A stretch of 64,000 nt of DNA, from positions 372,001 through 436,000 of the forward strand of contig NZ_LZGL01000017.1 of the NCBI RefSeq assembly GCF_001690685.1, read 5' to 3'. The position numbers and the translations under genes are program-made. The DNA comes from Gilliamella sp. wkB112 (GTDB lineage: Bacteria; Pseudomonadota; Gammaproteobacteria; Enterobacterales; Orbaceae). This document shows positions 17,421-28,980 of this stretch, in pieces. The notes beneath the pieces are model-generated. The model searched no databases. It was not told the DNA's origin and saw nothing but the letters and a program-made list of their open reading frames with translations. Numbering within the stretch: position 1 is the stretch's first letter; each line of letters starts with the position of its first letter.

Positions 17421-18249
17421 GTTTTACTCCTTGATCGCCCCATAGTAATAATAGGTAACGTAATCGTTTTAAATCTGCTGTCGGTGTTGCTGAAATAATA
17501 GGAGTTGAATCGCTAATATCCAGTTTAACCGAACTAACAACTGCGACAGGGTATCCTTCAGGGAAACGGCCATCAAGACCTGAGGTAACTAATATATCAC
17601 CTACTTTTATGTCAACATTATTTGGCAAAAAATCCAAAGTTAAATCATTATTGCAACCATTACCCACCGCTACCATAGAAATATCATTTCTTAAAACTTG
17701 TACTGGTATAGCATGCTGATAATCACACACTAAAATCGCACGACTAGTTGTTTGGGCTGTTTCGTAAATCTGCCCAACAATACCTTTTTCATCTACTACT
17801 GGTTGCCCAATATAAACACCATCACTTTTACCTTTATTCAAAACAATTTGATAAACATAAGGATCGGTATCGGCTAATAATACTTGAGCTGCCATTTTAT
17901 GTTCATCATGTCGCAACGGCGAGCCAAGTAATTCTCTCAAACGATTATTTTCATGTCTTAAGTGTTCCAATAATAAAAGATCAGTTTTTTTTTGCAGTAA
18001 CACTTCATTCAATTTTGTATTTTCATTAACTAACGTATCTCGAGTTTTAGACATTTCATAAAGTTGATCAAATGTAGCTTTTGGTGCATTAGATATATGA
18101 TAAATTGGCGAAATAATTGTATCTAAATAATAACGGATATCTTTGAAAGGGCGATAATTTACATCTAAAACAATCAAAACTAGGGCCAACAGTAAAGAAA
18201 TAAATAATTGCACACTTAAAGGCGAACGCTTAGAAAAAAGTAATTTCAT
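17407..18249 (-). CDS. mreC: Cell-shape protein MreC
   Basis: 280 residues with one N-terminal membrane anchor (VQLFISLLLALVLIVLDV), a coiled coil at about residues 70-110, then the two beta-barrel periplasmic region (VLLADTDPYVYQIVLNKGKSDGV and VDEKGIVGQI). MreC links cytoplasmic MreB to the periplasmic PBP2-RodA machinery. It is shorter than the 367-residue E. coli protein because the low-complexity C-terminal tail is missing. It lies 147 bp after mreB, with a hairpin in between. Confidence 0.93.
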   Translation of the reverse strand: MKLLFSKRSPLSVQLFISLLLALVLIVLDVNYRPFKDIRYYLDTIISPIYHISNAPKATFDQLYEMSKTRDTLVNENTKLNEVLLQKKTDLLLLEHLRHENNRLRELLGSPLRHDEHKMAAQVLLADTDPYVYQIVLNKGKSDGVYIGQPVVDEKGIVGQIYETAQTTSRAILVCDYQHAIPVQVLRNDISMVAVGNGCNNDLTLDFLPNNVDIKVGDILVTSGLDGRFPEGYPVAVVSSVKLDISDSTPIISATPTADLKRLRYLLLLWGDQGVKHEGS

Positions 18250-18302
18250 TGTTCAATATTTACCTGTTTTAAACTCAAGCTCTAATTAAATGAAAATATG
18301 AA

Positions 18303-18323
18303 CCCGTCGTTAATATCGACGGG
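18303..18323 (-). terminator. Hairpin between mreB and mreC
   Basis: Inverted repeat CCCGTCG (18303-18309) and CGACGGG (18317-18323) with a 7-base loop, 74 bases after the mreB stop. No long T tract follows on the minus strand, so it may attenuate rather than end transcription, adjusting the MreB to MreC ratio. Confidence 0.45.
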
Positions 18324-18396
18324 AAAGATAGTAAGGTTTTAAAATACCAACCACGGAATTAATTGTAACTAAATTAATATTGAGTTGGGTTAAAGT

Positions 18397-19812
<1,416 letters not shown>

Positions 19813-20277
19813 ATGGATATACGCAAAATTAAAAAATTAATTGAGTTAGTTGAAGAATCAGGTATTTCTGAACTTGAAATTTCTGAAGGAGAGGAATCAG
19901 TTAGAATCAGTCGTACTGTTCCAACAACAAACTATTCTGCGCCAATACAAAATATTCAAATTCCTCAAGCCGCGCCAGTCGTTGTTGCACCTAACACTTC
20001 AACTGAAGTTGTTAGTGAACCTGCAGATCCTGCTACAACATCAGGTAATACCATAAAATCACCAATGGTTGGAACTTTTTATCGTACCCCAAGTCCAGAA
20101 TCAAAAGCTTTTGTTGAAGTAGGCCAAACTGTAAATGTTGGTGATGTACTTTGCATTGTTGAGGCAATGAAAATGATGAACCAAATCGAATCGGAAAAAG
20201 CTGGTACTGTCAAAGCTATTTTAGTTGAAAATGGTCAACCAGTAGAATTTGATCAGCCACTATTCATTATTGAATAA
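19813..20277 (+). CDS. accB: Biotin carboxyl carrier protein of acetyl-CoA carboxylase
   Basis: 154 residues. The C-terminal biotinyl domain carries the biotinylation motif EAMKMM with the target Lys at residue 120. An alanine- and proline-rich linker (about residues 40-80) joins it to an N-terminal dimerisation region. AccB carries CO2 between AccC and the AccAD carboxyltransferase in the first step of fatty acid synthesis. It is followed by accC at 37 bp. In E. coli AccB controls its own operon; the long leader here may serve regulation too. Confidence 0.97.
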   Translation: MDIRKIKKLIELVEESGISELEISEGEESVRISRTVPTTNYSAPIQNIQIPQAAPVVVAPNTSTEVVSEPADPATTSGNTIKSPMVGTFYRTPSPESKAFVEVGQTVNVGDVLCIVEAMKMMNQIESEKAGTVKAILVENGQPVEFDQPLFIIE

Positions 20278-20314
20278 TACAAATTTATTTACTTATACGA
20301 TTAAGAGATTGAAT

Positions 20315-21661
20315 ATGCTTGATAAAATTCTTATTGCAAACCGTGGAGAAATAGCTCTACGCATCTTACGAGCATGTAAAGAACTTGGTATTAAAACTGT
20401 CGCAGTTCATTCAACGGCAGATAAAGATTTAAAACATGTATTACTAGCTGACGAAACTGTCTGCATCGGTCCGGCAGCTTCAGCTAAAAGTTATCTTAAT
20501 ATTCCTGCGTTAATTTCAGCAGCTGAAGTAACTGGCGCAGCAGCTATTCATCCCGGTTATGGATTTTTATCTGAAAATGCTGATTTTGCGGAACAAGTTG
20601 AGCGTTCAGGTTTTATATTTGTTGGTCCAAAACCAGATACTATTCGCTTAATGGGGGATAAAGTTTCAGCTATTCATGCCATGAAAAAAGCTGGTGTTCC
20701 TTGTGTCCCTGGTTCTGACGGTCCACTAAGTAATAATATGGAAACCAATAAGCAAATTGCAAAACAAATTGGCTATCCGGTTATTATCAAAGCTTCAGGT
20801 GGTGGTGGTGGTCGTGGAATGCGCATTGTTCGTGAAGAGAAAGAGCTAGAACAATCAATTAAAATGACCAAATTAGAAGCTAAAACCGCTTTTAATAATG
20901 ACATGGTGTATATGGAGAAATTTCTAGAAAACCCACGTCATATTGAAATACAAGTTCTTTCCGATGGGCAAGGTCATGCTGTCTATTTGGGTGAGCGTGA
21001 TTGTTCAATGCAAAGACGCCACCAAAAAGTTGTTGAAGAAGCGCCAGCTGTGGGTATAACAGCTAAAATGCGTCAATTTATTGGTGAGCGCTGTGTAAAT
21101 GCATGTATTGAAATCGGTTATCGTGGTGCGGGTACTTTTGAATTTTTATTTGAAAATGGTGAATTTTATTTCATTGAAATGAATACTCGTATTCAAGTAG
21201 AACATCCAGTTACAGAAATGATAACTGGTGTAGATCTAATTAGAGAACAAATTTTAATTGCAGCAGGTAAACCGCTGTCAATAAAACAAAGCGATATTCA
21301 TATTAAAGGTCATGCCATTGAATGTCGAATAAATGCTGAAGATCCAAAAACATTTATGCCTTCTCCTGGTAAAATTACTCGTTTCCATGCACCTGGAGGT
21401 TTTGGAATTCGTTGGGAATCCCATATTTATGCAGGTTATGCTGTACCACCTTATTATGACTCAATGATTGGTAAATTAATTGCTTATGGTGAAACTCGAG
21501 CTGTTGCAATTGCACGCATGAAAAATGCACTAGCTGAACTTGTTATTGATGGTATTAAAACCAACATTGAACTTCATATTGAAATAATGAATGATAAAAA
21601 TTTCCAAAAGGGTGGCACTAATATTCACTATTTGGAAAAGAAATTAGGCATTTATGAGTAA
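20315..21661 (+). CDS. accC: Biotin carboxylase subunit of acetyl-CoA carboxylase
   Basis: 448 residues, matching E. coli AccC. ATP-grasp features are present: the glycine-rich loop [12 protein letters not shown], the [14 protein letters not shown] segment, and [14 protein letters not shown] in the active site. It carboxylates biotin on AccB using ATP and bicarbonate. I chose the ATG at 20315, giving [14 protein letters not shown], with an AAGAG binding site upstream; an in-frame ATG 22 codons earlier overlaps accB and lacks a homologous N-terminus. Confidence 0.97.
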   Translation: MLDKILIANRGEIALRILRACKELGIKTVAVHSTADKDLKHVLLADETVCIGPAASAKSYLNIPALISAAEVTGAAAIHPGYGFLSENADFAEQVERSGFIFVGPKPDTIRLMGDKVSAIHAMKKAGVPCVPGSDGPLSNNMETNKQIAKQIGYPVIIKASGGGGGRGMRIVREEKELEQSIKMTKLEAKTAFNNDMVYMEKFLENPRHIEIQVLSDGQGHAVYLGERDCSMQRRHQKVVEEAPAVGITAKMRQFIGERCVNACIEIGYRGAGTFEFLFENGEFYFIEMNTRIQVEHPVTEMITGVDLIREQILIAAGKPLSIKQSDIHIKGHAIECRINAEDPKTFMPSPGKITRFHAPGGFGIRWESHIYAGYAVPPYYDSMIGKLIAYGETRAVAIARMKNALAELVIDGIKTNIELHIEIMNDKNFQKGGTNIHYLEKKLGIYE

Positions 21662-21729
21662 TCAAATAATTTCTTTTATTATGGATTAATAAGATATTTA
21701 ACTCTCAATAAAATATGGATAAAGAAGAA

Positions 21730-22368
21730 ATGAAAAACTGGAAAAAAAGTGCTGAAGAAATTTTAACTATGGGCCCAGTGGTTCCTGTTATTGTAATTGA
21801 ACGCTTAGAAGATGCTGTTCCATTAGCTAAAGCTCTTATCGCTGGTGGAGTTAAAGTTTTAGAAGTTACATTAAGAACTGCATGTGCACTAGATGCCATC
21901 AAGAAAATCATAAAAGAAGTTCCTGAAGCCGTTGTAGGAGCTGGTACTGTGACTACTGTTGAACAATTAAAACAAGTCACCGAAGCTGGCGTAGAATTTA
22001 TAATTACTCCAGGCATTACTGATGGAATTTTAAAAGCAGCTGTTGAAGGTTCGGTACCTGTTATTCCAGGTATTGCGACTATTTCTGAACTATTAACTGC
22101 TCAAGAATACGGTTTAACCGCATTAAAATTCTTTCCTGCAGAAATAAATGGTGGCGTAGCCGCATTAAAAGCCTTTGCCGGTCCTTGTGGCTATATGAAG
22201 TTTTGCCCAACGGGTGGTGTAAACTCTAAAAATTACCGCGATTATTTAGCATTAAATAATGTACTTTGTGTAGGTGGTACTTGGTTTATCCCAACTGATG
22301 CTATTGCTAAAGGTGACTTTGCCAAAATCACTCAAATGGCTAAAGAAGCAGTTGCTGGCGCACAATAA
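21730..22368 (+). CDS. eda: KDPG/KHG aldolase
   Basis: 212 residues with the start [12 protein letters not shown], matching E. coli Eda; an ATG five codons earlier is possible. A class I aldolase that splits 2-keto-3-deoxy-6-phosphogluconate to pyruvate and glyceraldehyde-3-phosphate. The Schiff-base Lys is in KFFPAE, and the phosphate-binding FCPTGG motif is conserved. In enterics eda pairs with edd; here it stands alone after accC. It may serve hexuronate (pectin sugar) use rather than a full Entner-Doudoroff route, which is inference. Confidence 0.93.
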   Translation: MKNWKKSAEEILTMGPVVPVIVIERLEDAVPLAKALIAGGVKVLEVTLRTACALDAIKKIIKEVPEAVVGAGTVTTVEQLKQVTEAGVEFIITPGITDGILKAAVEGSVPVIPGIATISELLTAQEYGLTALKFFPAEINGGVAALKAFAGPCGYMKFCPTGGVNSKNYRDYLALNNVLCVGGTWFIPTDAIAKGDFAKITQMAKEAVAGAQ

Positions 22369-22374
22369 GAATTA

Positions 22375-22400
22375 ATACCGCTGAGAAGTATCAGCGGTAT
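22375..22400. terminator. Bidirectional hairpin between eda and yadH
   Basis: Perfect 10-bp inverted repeat ATACCGCTGA (22375-22384) and TCAGCGGTAT (22391-22400) with a 6-base loop, between two convergent genes. T tracts are weak on both sides. Confidence 0.65.
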
Positions 22401-22428
22401 AATAGATTATCAATGCTGTAAATTCCCA

Positions 22429-23199
22429 TTAGTTACGTAATCCCTTGCCTTTCTCTATTAGCTGCCAAGCTAACAAATAAAGCACTGAAACGAATAAAAT
22501 TAACATCGAAAATGTTACCCATAATGACACATCACTAATACCTAAAAATCCATAACGAAATCCATTAATCATGTACACAATAGGATTAAGTTTAGATATC
22601 CACTGCCAAATATCTGGTAACATAGATATTGAATAAAATACCCCACCTAAATAAGTTAAAGGTGTCAAAACAAAGGTTGGTATAATACTAATATCGTCAA
22701 AACTTTTGGCAAAAACTGCATTAAGTAAGCCCGCTAATGAAAATAAAATGGAAGTTAATAATAGAGTACAAATAACAAAAAACCATGAGTGAACTTGATA
22801 GCTAACAAAAAGTAAGGATACTACAGTAACTAAAATTCCTGTTAAAATTCCTCTCATAACACCACCGCCAACATATCCCCAAATAATAATATGTGTTGGC
22901 ACTGGCGCAACCAATAACTCTTCAATATTATGCTGAAATTTTGCACTAAAAAACGATGAACAAACATTAGTATAAGAGTTAGTTATCACCGACATCATAA
23001 TCAGTCCCGGCACAATGAATGCCATATAACTAAAGCCCCCCATATTCCCAACTCGTGAACCGATTAAATTTCCAAAAATAATAAAATACAGTGACATGGT
23101 AATAACAGGTGGAATCAAAGTTTGAATCCATATCCTTAAAAATCGCGTAACTTCCTTACGCCAAATACTTTTTAAGGCTATCCAGTATAAATTATTCAT
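22429..23199 (-). CDS. yadH: ABC transporter permease YadH
   Basis: 256 residues of ABC-2 permease type with about six membrane segments. It matches E. coli YadH along its length (MNNLYWIALKSIWRKEV, IEELLVAPVPTHIIIWGYVGGG, LTPLTYLGGVFYS). I chose the ATG at 23197-23199, which has AAGGGGA upstream; an ORF extension adds ten residues without similarity. It overlaps the yadG stop by 8 bp. The exported substrate of YadGH is not established. Confidence 0.9.
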   Translation of the reverse strand: MNNLYWIALKSIWRKEVTRFLRIWIQTLIPPVITMSLYFIIFGNLIGSRVGNMGGFSYMAFIVPGLIMMSVITNSYTNVCSSFFSAKFQHNIEELLVAPVPTHIIIWGYVGGGVMRGILTGILVTVVSLLFVSYQVHSWFFVICTLLLTSILFSLAGLLNAVFAKSFDDISIIPTFVLTPLTYLGGVFYSISMLPDIWQWISKLNPIVYMINGFRYGFLGISDVSLWVTFSMLILFVSVLYLLAWQLIEKGKGLRN

Positions 23200-24136
23200 G
23201 AAATTCCCCTTTTCCTTGACTGTCATCATGCAAAAGACTTACAAATAACTCTTCTAATCGATTAGCTTTATTACGCATACTAATTACTTTAATTTGTTGC
23301 TGATTAAGTTGTTCAAATAAATAATTTAATCCCAACTGTTTATCAATTTTTACTTCTAATTCACCGGGTTCAATTTCAGAAAAACAATAATCGTTTAATA
23401 CAACTGGAGTTGGAGTGGGTAAATAGTCGATAATAATTGTTTCTGATTGACTATTAGCTAACAAATCTCGCATAGACGAATTAGCAATTAATGCACCATG
23501 TTGAATAATACCAATATGGCGACAAAGCATTTCCGCTTCTTCTAAATAATGTGTTGTAAGAATTATAGTTATACCTTGTTGGTTAATTTTACGCAGGAAA
23601 TCCCACATTGACCGACGGAGCTCAATATCGACTCCTGCAGTAGGTTCATCAAGAATCAATAACTTAGGTTCGTGGACTAAAGCTCTGGCTATCATTAAAC
23701 GCCTTTTCATGCCACCAGACAACATACCGGCTCGACTATGACGCTTATCCCACAAATCTAATATTTTTAGATATTTCTCCGCTCGCTCTAAAGCTAACTT
23801 ACGCGGCAAACCATAATAACCACCTTGATTAGCCACTATTTGTATCACTTCTTCAAACTGATTAAAATTAAATTCTTGTGGCACAAGCCCTAATTGCCTT
23901 TTAGCATTTACTACATCAGTATCTAAATCATAACCGAAAATTTTCACTTGACCTGAAGTTTTAGTAACTAAAGAACTAATAATACCAATTGTAGTGGATT
24001 TACCTGCACCATTTGGCCCTAACAAAGCATAAAAATCGCCAGCTTGAACTGTCAAATTGATACCTTTTAATGCTTGTACACCATTTTTATAAACTTTTTT
24101 GAGCGCGACTAATTCTAACGCTGGAGTGACTAACAT
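23192..24136 (-). CDS. yadG: ABC transporter ATP-binding protein YadG
   Basis: 314 residues. The ABC ATPase has Walker A GPNGAGKST, the signature LSGGMKRR, Walker B LLILDEPTAG and an H-loop LTTHYLEEAE. This DrrA/NatA-like class pairs with ABC-2 permeases for export of drugs or polysaccharides. It overlaps yadH, so the two subunits are translationally coupled. The mog gene diverges from it across a 220-bp gap. Confidence 0.92.
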   Translation of the reverse strand: MLVTPALELVALKKVYKNGVQALKGINLTVQAGDFYALLGPNGAGKSTTIGIISSLVTKTSGQVKIFGYDLDTDVVNAKRQLGLVPQEFNFNQFEEVIQIVANQGGYYGLPRKLALERAEKYLKILDLWDKRHSRAGMLSGGMKRRLMIARALVHEPKLLILDEPTAGVDIELRRSMWDFLRKINQQGITIILTTHYLEEAEMLCRHIGIIQHGALIANSSMRDLLANSQSETIIIDYLPTPTPVVLNDYCFSEIEPGELEVKIDKQLGLNYLFEQLNQQQIKVISMRNKANRLEELFVSLLHDDSQGKGEFHE

Positions 24137-24356
24137 AAATTTATCCTAAATGAATAATTTGCTAATAATTTTTGAGTTCGTTTTTTAATAAATTTACCAA
24201 TATAGTCAATCTAATCTATTGTTGTAAAGGTATTTTTAGTATTATTGAAAGTAACTAAAATAAAACTATGCCAATCATAATTTTATAACACGGTATTAAT
24301 AACTTAAGTTTGGTAATAAATTTAAAAGTGAATAAGATTATTAAGGACTAAATAGT

Positions 24357-24926
24357 ATGCTTAAAATTGGATTAATTTCTGTATCAGATCGGGCATCGAA
24401 TGGTACTTATCAAGACCAAGGTATTCCAACACTAATAACATGGTTACAAACCGCGTTAATAACCCCTTTTATAACAGAAAATCGAGTCATTGCTGATGAG
24501 CAAACTATCATTGAAACAACATTATGTGATCTGGTTGATAATTTACACTGTGATCTCATTATAACTACCGGTGGTACAGGACCTGCTCTGCGTGATGTGA
24601 CGCCAGATGCAACATTAGCTATTGCTGATCGTGTTATGCCTGGATTTGGTGAACAAATGCGGCAAATTAGCTTACATTTTGTACCTACAGCGATTTTATC
24701 AAGACAAGTTGCAGTCATCCGCAATAAATGCCTGATTTTAAACCTTCCAGGTCAACCTAAATCGATCCAAGAAACACTTGAAGGTGTTAAAGATAAGCAA
24801 GGGAATGTAATTGTTAGTGGAATTTTTGCCAGTGTCCCTTATTGTATCCAATTGTTAGATGGACCATATATAGAAACCCACGAACAAATCGTTAAAGCTT
24901 TTCGGCCTAAAAATGCACATAAATAG
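24357..24926 (+). CDS. mog: Molybdopterin adenylyltransferase
   Basis: 189 residues. MogA activates molybdopterin by adenylation before molybdate insertion by MoeA. The MoCF-fold signature TTGGTGPALRDVTPDAT is intact, and the N-terminal IGLISVSDRAS is typical. No other molybdenum cofactor gene lies in the window. Its presence implies at least one molybdoenzyme in the organism, often an anaerobic reductase, in keeping with cytochrome bd and the FNR-like sites noted elsewhere. Confidence 0.93.
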   Translation: MLKIGLISVSDRASNGTYQDQGIPTLITWLQTALITPFITENRVIADEQTIIETTLCDLVDNLHCDLIITTGGTGPALRDVTPDATLAIADRVMPGFGEQMRQISLHFVPTAILSRQVAVIRNKCLILNLPGQPKSIQETLEGVKDKQGNVIVSGIFASVPYCIQLLDGPYIETHEQIVKAFRPKNAHK

Positions 24927-24949
24927 AACTTATAATTTTATGCAGATTT

Positions 24950-24988
24950 AATGCATAATTATGTAATATTATTGTATAATTACATATC
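24950..24988 (+). promoter_or_regulatory. Tandem ARG boxes upstream of argR
   Basis: Two 18-bp imperfect palindromes, 24950-24967 (AATGCATAATTATGTAAT) and 24971-24988, separated by 3 bp. Paired 18-bp boxes with 3-bp spacing are the standard ArgR operator. They lie 95-133 bases before the argR start, which predicts autorepression as in E. coli. Confidence 0.75.
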
Positions 24989-25082
24989 AATATCTTTTTA
25001 GTATTATTTGCTATTACTAATAAAATATACGACATTACATTTTTTATTGAAAAGAATAAGTAAGAACCTTCCAAGGAATATT

Positions 25083-25541
25083 ATGAAACAAGATGAACTC
25101 ACAAAAACTTTCAAAGAAATGCTTTTACAAGAAAAGTTCAGTTCACAAATTGAAATAGTTCAAGCTTTACAAGAACAAGGATTTGATAATATTAATCAAT
25201 CCAAAGTATCAAGAATGTTAACTAAATTTGGAGCTGTCCGTACCCGAAATGCTAAATCAGAAATGGTATATTGCCTACCTGCTGAAATGAGCGTACCTAC
25301 GACTAGTAGCCCATTAAAAAATTTAGTAATTGATATTGATTATAATAGTTCCATGGTAGTTATAAAAACCAGCCCTGGTGCGGCACAATTAATTGCTCGA
25401 TTGCTTGATTCAATTGGTAAATCTGAAGGTATTTTGGGTTCAATTGCTGGCGATGACACCATCTTTAGTACACCAACAAAAGAATGCACTGTCAAAAAGT
25501 TATATCAAACTATCATCGAATTATTTGAACGTGAATTATAG
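25083..25541 (+). CDS. argR: Arginine repressor ArgR
   Basis: 152 residues with start [14 protein letters not shown]. The N-terminal winged helix contains the strongly conserved [18 protein letters not shown] segment, and the C-terminal arginine-binding hexamerisation domain carries [14 protein letters not shown] and GDDTIF. The ORF extends 25 codons upstream, but that extension has no similarity and the AAGGAATATT before 25083 supports the chosen ATG. ArgR represses arginine biosynthesis in response to arginine. Two ARG boxes precede it. Confidence 0.96.
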   Translation: MKQDELTKTFKEMLLQEKFSSQIEIVQALQEQGFDNINQSKVSRMLTKFGAVRTRNAKSEMVYCLPAEMSVPTTSSPLKNLVIDIDYNSSMVVIKTSPGAAQLIARLLDSIGKSEGILGSIAGDDTIFSTPTKECTVKKLYQTIIELFEREL

Positions 25542-25650
25542 ATATGCGTAAAAAACAGCCTAATAATAAATAATTTTTGATATGTAATCTATTGACATAG
25601 TTAACAAAACAGTTAATCTTATGATTACTCAAATAAATGAGATTTTATAA

Positions 25651-25820
25651 AAACGAAGAGGCGCATTACTCAGGTAGATCATTTTAGGGACTGGAACCGC
25701 TGACAAATGATTAAGGGGATGTAATGCCGAGGTTTGATTGCTAATCCAGCAACCAATCAAATCGACTGCAAGGGCTGAATCCCTTGGGTTGTCACCCTAA
25801 CAGGTGGAGCGCTTCATGGT
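25651..25820 (+). ncRNA. Lysine riboswitch (L box)
   Basis: The leader of lysC carries the conserved L-box core: GAAGAGGCGC, GGGACTGGAACCGC, GGATGTAATGCCGAGG, AGGGCTGAATCCCTTGGGTTGTCACC and GGTGGAGCGCTTC. GAAG near the start pairs with CTTC at the end to close helix P1. The element matches the E. coli lysC leader segment by segment. It binds lysine and represses the lysine-sensitive aspartokinase downstream. Confidence 0.95.
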
Positions 25821-25847
25821 TTGTACTTTTTCATCTGCAAATTGCAC

Positions 25848-25898
25848 ATTCCTCTCGCTCTATCTCTTTTAAAAATAAAAATTTTTAATATGAGGAAT
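25848..25898 (+). promoter_or_regulatory. Predicted anti-Shine-Dalgarno pairing in the lysC leader
   Basis: ATTCCTC at 25848-25854 is the exact complement of GAGGAAT at 25892-25898, which contains the lysC ribosome-binding site 5 bases from the ATG. Pairing would hide the site. No terminator-like hairpin with a T tract is seen between the aptamer and lysC. This suggests translational control, as known for E. coli lysC. Confidence 0.55.
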
Positions 25899-25900
25899 CC

Positions 25901-27265
25901 ATGGAAACATCATTTGTAATTGCCAAATTTGGTGGTACTAGTGTTGCAGATTACTCTGCAATGGTAAATAGCGCTAACATTGTTATAGCAAATCCTAACG
26001 TTAAAGTTGTGGTGTTATCAGCTTCCGCGGGTATAACTAATTTATTAGTTGCACTAGCAGAAGGGAGAACCCCTGATGTTCGCGCACAACATCTTGCTAA
26101 AATTCAAACTATACAATACAGCATCCTAGAACAACTACCCGAAAACCCACAATTACGTGCTGAAATTGATCAGATCATCGCCAATATTGCTTCACTTTCT
26201 GAGGCAGCTAGCCTTGCTACTTCACCAGCATTAACTGATGAACTTGTCAGTCATGGTGAAATAATGTCATCTAAGCTTTTTGTCGAAATTTTGAAACAAC
26301 AACAAAAACATGCTATTTGGTTTGATGTTCGTAAAGTAATGCGTACTGATAATAAATTTGGCAAAGCTGTACCTAAAATTGAAGAAATTAAACAGCTTTG
26401 CTGTGCCCATCTTAAATCATTAACTAATAATAGCATTATTGTTACGCAAGGATTTATAGGTAGTGAAAGCTCAGGTAAAACCACCACGTTAGGACGAGGT
26501 GGCAGTGATTATACTGCCGCGTTACTTGGCGAAGCATTAAATGCAACACAAATTGATATTTGGACTGATGTAGCAGGTATTTATACTACCGATCCTCGTA
26601 TAACACCAGCAGCTAAGCGTATTGATGAAATCTCATTCGCCGAAGCGGCGGAAATGGCAACTTTTGGTGCCAAAGTTTTACATCCAGCCACTTTAGTCCC
26701 TGCTGTGCGTAGTAATATTCCGGTGTTTGTAGGTTCCAGTAAAGCCCCGCAAGCTGGAGGCACAATTGTTTACAATACCAATAGTATTACCTCAGAATTG
26801 CCTTCATTTAGAGCATTGGCACTGCGACGCAAACAAACATTACTGACCCTAACAAGTCTAAATATGCTATATGCTCAAGGTTTTTTAGCTAATGTATTTA
26901 CCATCTTAGCCAAACATAATATTTCAGTAGATTTAGTTACTACTTCTGAGGTAAGTGTCGCATTAACAATCGATACTACTGGTACTAATACCAATGGCAA
27001 TAGCTTATTAACCAAAGCGCTTTTTGATGAACTTTCTACAGTTTGTCTTGTTGAAGTACAAGAAGATCTGGCATTAGTTGCAATTATAGGCAATAACCTT
27101 ACAACCACTAAAGGTGTTGCCAAAGAAGTCTTTGGCGCCTTAGATGACTTCAGTATTCGCCTTTGTTGCTATGGAGCAAGTACCCATAATGCTTGCTTTT
27201 TAGTAAAAAATAATGAAGCAGATACTATTATAAAATTATTGCATCACAATATTTTCGAAAAATAA
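25901..27265 (+). CDS. lysC: Lysine-sensitive aspartokinase III
   Basis: 454 residues. Phosphorylates aspartate, the first step toward lysine, threonine, methionine and diaminopimelate. The N-terminal KFGGTSV motif binds substrate and ATP, a kinase domain reaches to about residue 290, and two ACT domains follow for lysine feedback. No homoserine dehydrogenase domain is fused, separating it from ThrA and MetL. Controlled by the lysine riboswitch upstream. Confidence 0.96.
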   Translation: METSFVIAKFGGTSVADYSAMVNSANIVIANPNVKVVVLSASAGITNLLVALAEGRTPDVRAQHLAKIQTIQYSILEQLPENPQLRAEIDQIIANIASLSEAASLATSPALTDELVSHGEIMSSKLFVEILKQQQKHAIWFDVRKVMRTDNKFGKAVPKIEEIKQLCCAHLKSLTNNSIIVTQGFIGSESSGKTTTLGRGGSDYTAALLGEALNATQIDIWTDVAGIYTTDPRITPAAKRIDEISFAEAAEMATFGAKVLHPATLVPAVRSNIPVFVGSSKAPQAGGTIVYNTNSITSELPSFRALALRRKQTLLTLTSLNMLYAQGFLANVFTILAKHNISVDLVTTSEVSVALTIDTTGTNTNGNSLLTKALFDELSTVCLVEVQEDLALVAIIGNNLTTTKGVAKEVFGALDDFSIRLCCYGASTHNACFLVKNNEADTIIKLLHHNIFEK

Positions 27266-27288
27266 GTTTAATGCTTGTTAGCTACAAT

Positions 27289-27316
27289 GATTCCGTCAGT
27301 ATCCGCCGACGGAATC
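27289..27316 (+). terminator. Hairpin after lysC
   Basis: GATTCCGTC (27289-27297) pairs with GACGGAATC (27308-27316), a perfect 9-bp stem with a 10-base loop, 24 bases after the lysC stop. The T tract is weak (AATATTAAAC), so termination strength is uncertain. Confidence 0.55.
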
Positions 27317-27525
27317 AATATTAAACTATTTCAGCACTATATAATACTAATTCAATAAACTGTGATTAATCAGTTAAATTTTCTTTTTTACCTAAAATTA
27401 ACCTACTACTGTTCTATATTATTATTATCTGTAATTGCAAGTTGATTGAGTAAATATCCTTTTTTTGTTATATTGCCAACAATTTCATATTCCGTAAATA
27501 TGTCAATTTATCATTAGGATATTTT

Positions 27526-28917
27526 ATGCTTAAGATCTATAACACTCTCACTCGTGAAAAAGAACTATTTCAATCTATTACTCCCAATAAAGTCGGGATG
27601 TATGTATGTGGAGTGACTATTTACGATCTTTGTCATATCGGTCACGGCCGTACTTTTGTCGCTTTTGATGTCATCACTCGCTACTTGCGTTTTTTAGGTT
27701 ATGATTTAACCTATGTCCGTAATATTACCGATGTTGATGATAAAATTATTAAACGTGCACTTGAAAATGGTGAAACATGTGATCAACTAACTGACCGTAT
27801 GTTACAAGAAATGTATGCCGATTTTGACGCACTCAATATTAAACGTCCTGATGCTGAACCACGAGCTACTCGCCATATGCCCCAAATTATTCAGCTAGTC
27901 GATGAACTCATTAAAAAAGATCATGCTTATATTGCCGATAACGGTGATGTTATGTTTGCGGTAGATAGTGATCCCAATTATGGAATTTTATCGCGTCAAA
28001 ATTTAGAACAGCTTCAAGCCGGTGCTCGCGTAGATGTGGTTGATGTAAAACGTAATCCAATGGACTTTGTACTTTGGAAAATGTCCAAACCCAATGAACC
28101 TAGTTGGGATTCACCATGGGGTAAAGGTCGTCCCGGATGGCACATTGAATGTTCTGCTATGAACAGTCACCAATTAGGTCACCATTTTGATATTCACGGT
28201 GGTGGTTCTGATTTGATGTTTCCGCATCATGAAAATGAAATTGCCCAATCAACCTGCGCTCACGACGGGCAATATGTTAACTATTGGATGCACTCTGGCA
28301 TGGTAATGATTGATCAAGAAAAGATGTCAAAATCATTAAATAATTTTTTCACTATCCGGGATGTGTTAAAACATTATGATGCCGAAACTGTCCGTTATTT
28401 TTTACTATCAGGTCATTATCGTAGCCAATTAAATTACACTGAAGAGAATTTAAAACAAGCCCGAATAGCACTTGAACGTTTATATACCGCATTACGAGAT
28501 ACCGATGCTAACCACCCTCACACTACTCCAGATAGCAATTATTATCGGCAATTCTGTAATGCTATGAATGATGACTTTAATACGCCAGAAGCATATTCAA
28601 CCCTATTTGATTTAGCTAGAGAGATTAATAAGGCTAAAGCTGATAATGATATGTCATCAGCCAATGAATTAGCCGCTGAATTACGTTATTTAGCTTCAGT
28701 TCTTGGACTGCTCGAGCAAGATCCTGTTAAATTTTTGCAAGGTGAAAACCAAGATAATGTTGATGCCAACTTAATTGAAGCTTTGATTAAACAACGTAAT
28801 GAAGCCCGAGCTGATAAAAACTGGGCTTTAGCTGATGATGCCAGAGACAAATTAAATGCCATGAATATTATTGTTGAAGATGGTGCCAATGGCACTACTT
28901 GGCGTAAAAAAAATTAA
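27526..28917 (+). CDS. cysS: Cysteinyl-tRNA synthetase
   Basis: 463 residues, standard length. A class I synthetase with the HIGH motif in LCHIGHGRT and the KMSKS motif in EKMSKSLNN. The zinc-binding Cys and His residues ([19 protein letters not shown]) that select cysteine are all present. It charges tRNA-Cys. It is monocistronic, converging on trmJ with a bidirectional terminator between them. A short ORF (MSIYH) overlaps the start region but lacks a binding site. Confidence 0.97.
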   Translation: MLKIYNTLTREKELFQSITPNKVGMYVCGVTIYDLCHIGHGRTFVAFDVITRYLRFLGYDLTYVRNITDVDDKIIKRALENGETCDQLTDRMLQEMYADFDALNIKRPDAEPRATRHMPQIIQLVDELIKKDHAYIADNGDVMFAVDSDPNYGILSRQNLEQLQAGARVDVVDVKRNPMDFVLWKMSKPNEPSWDSPWGKGRPGWHIECSAMNSHQLGHHFDIHGGGSDLMFPHHENEIAQSTCAHDGQYVNYWMHSGMVMIDQEKMSKSLNNFFTIRDVLKHYDAETVRYFLLSGHYRSQLNYTEENLKQARIALERLYTALRDTDANHPHTTPDSNYYRQFCNAMNDDFNTPEAYSTLFDLAREINKAKADNDMSSANELAAELRYLASVLGLLEQDPVKFLQGENQDNVDANLIEALIKQRNEARADKNWALADDARDKLNAMNIIVEDGANGTTWRKKN

Positions 28918-28945
28918 TAAATATCCATTAGTATATGGATATTAA

Positions 28946-28969
28946 AACACCCACATTCCAGTGGGTGTT
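28946..28969. terminator. Bidirectional terminator between cysS and trmJ
   Basis: AACACCCAC (28946-28954) pairs with GTGGGTGTT (28961-28969) around a 6-base loop, followed by GTTATT on the plus side and preceded by TTTTAAT when read on the minus side. A second AT-rich hairpin (28921-28942) precedes it. Confidence 0.75.
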
Positions 28970-28980
28970 GTTATTAAAAA

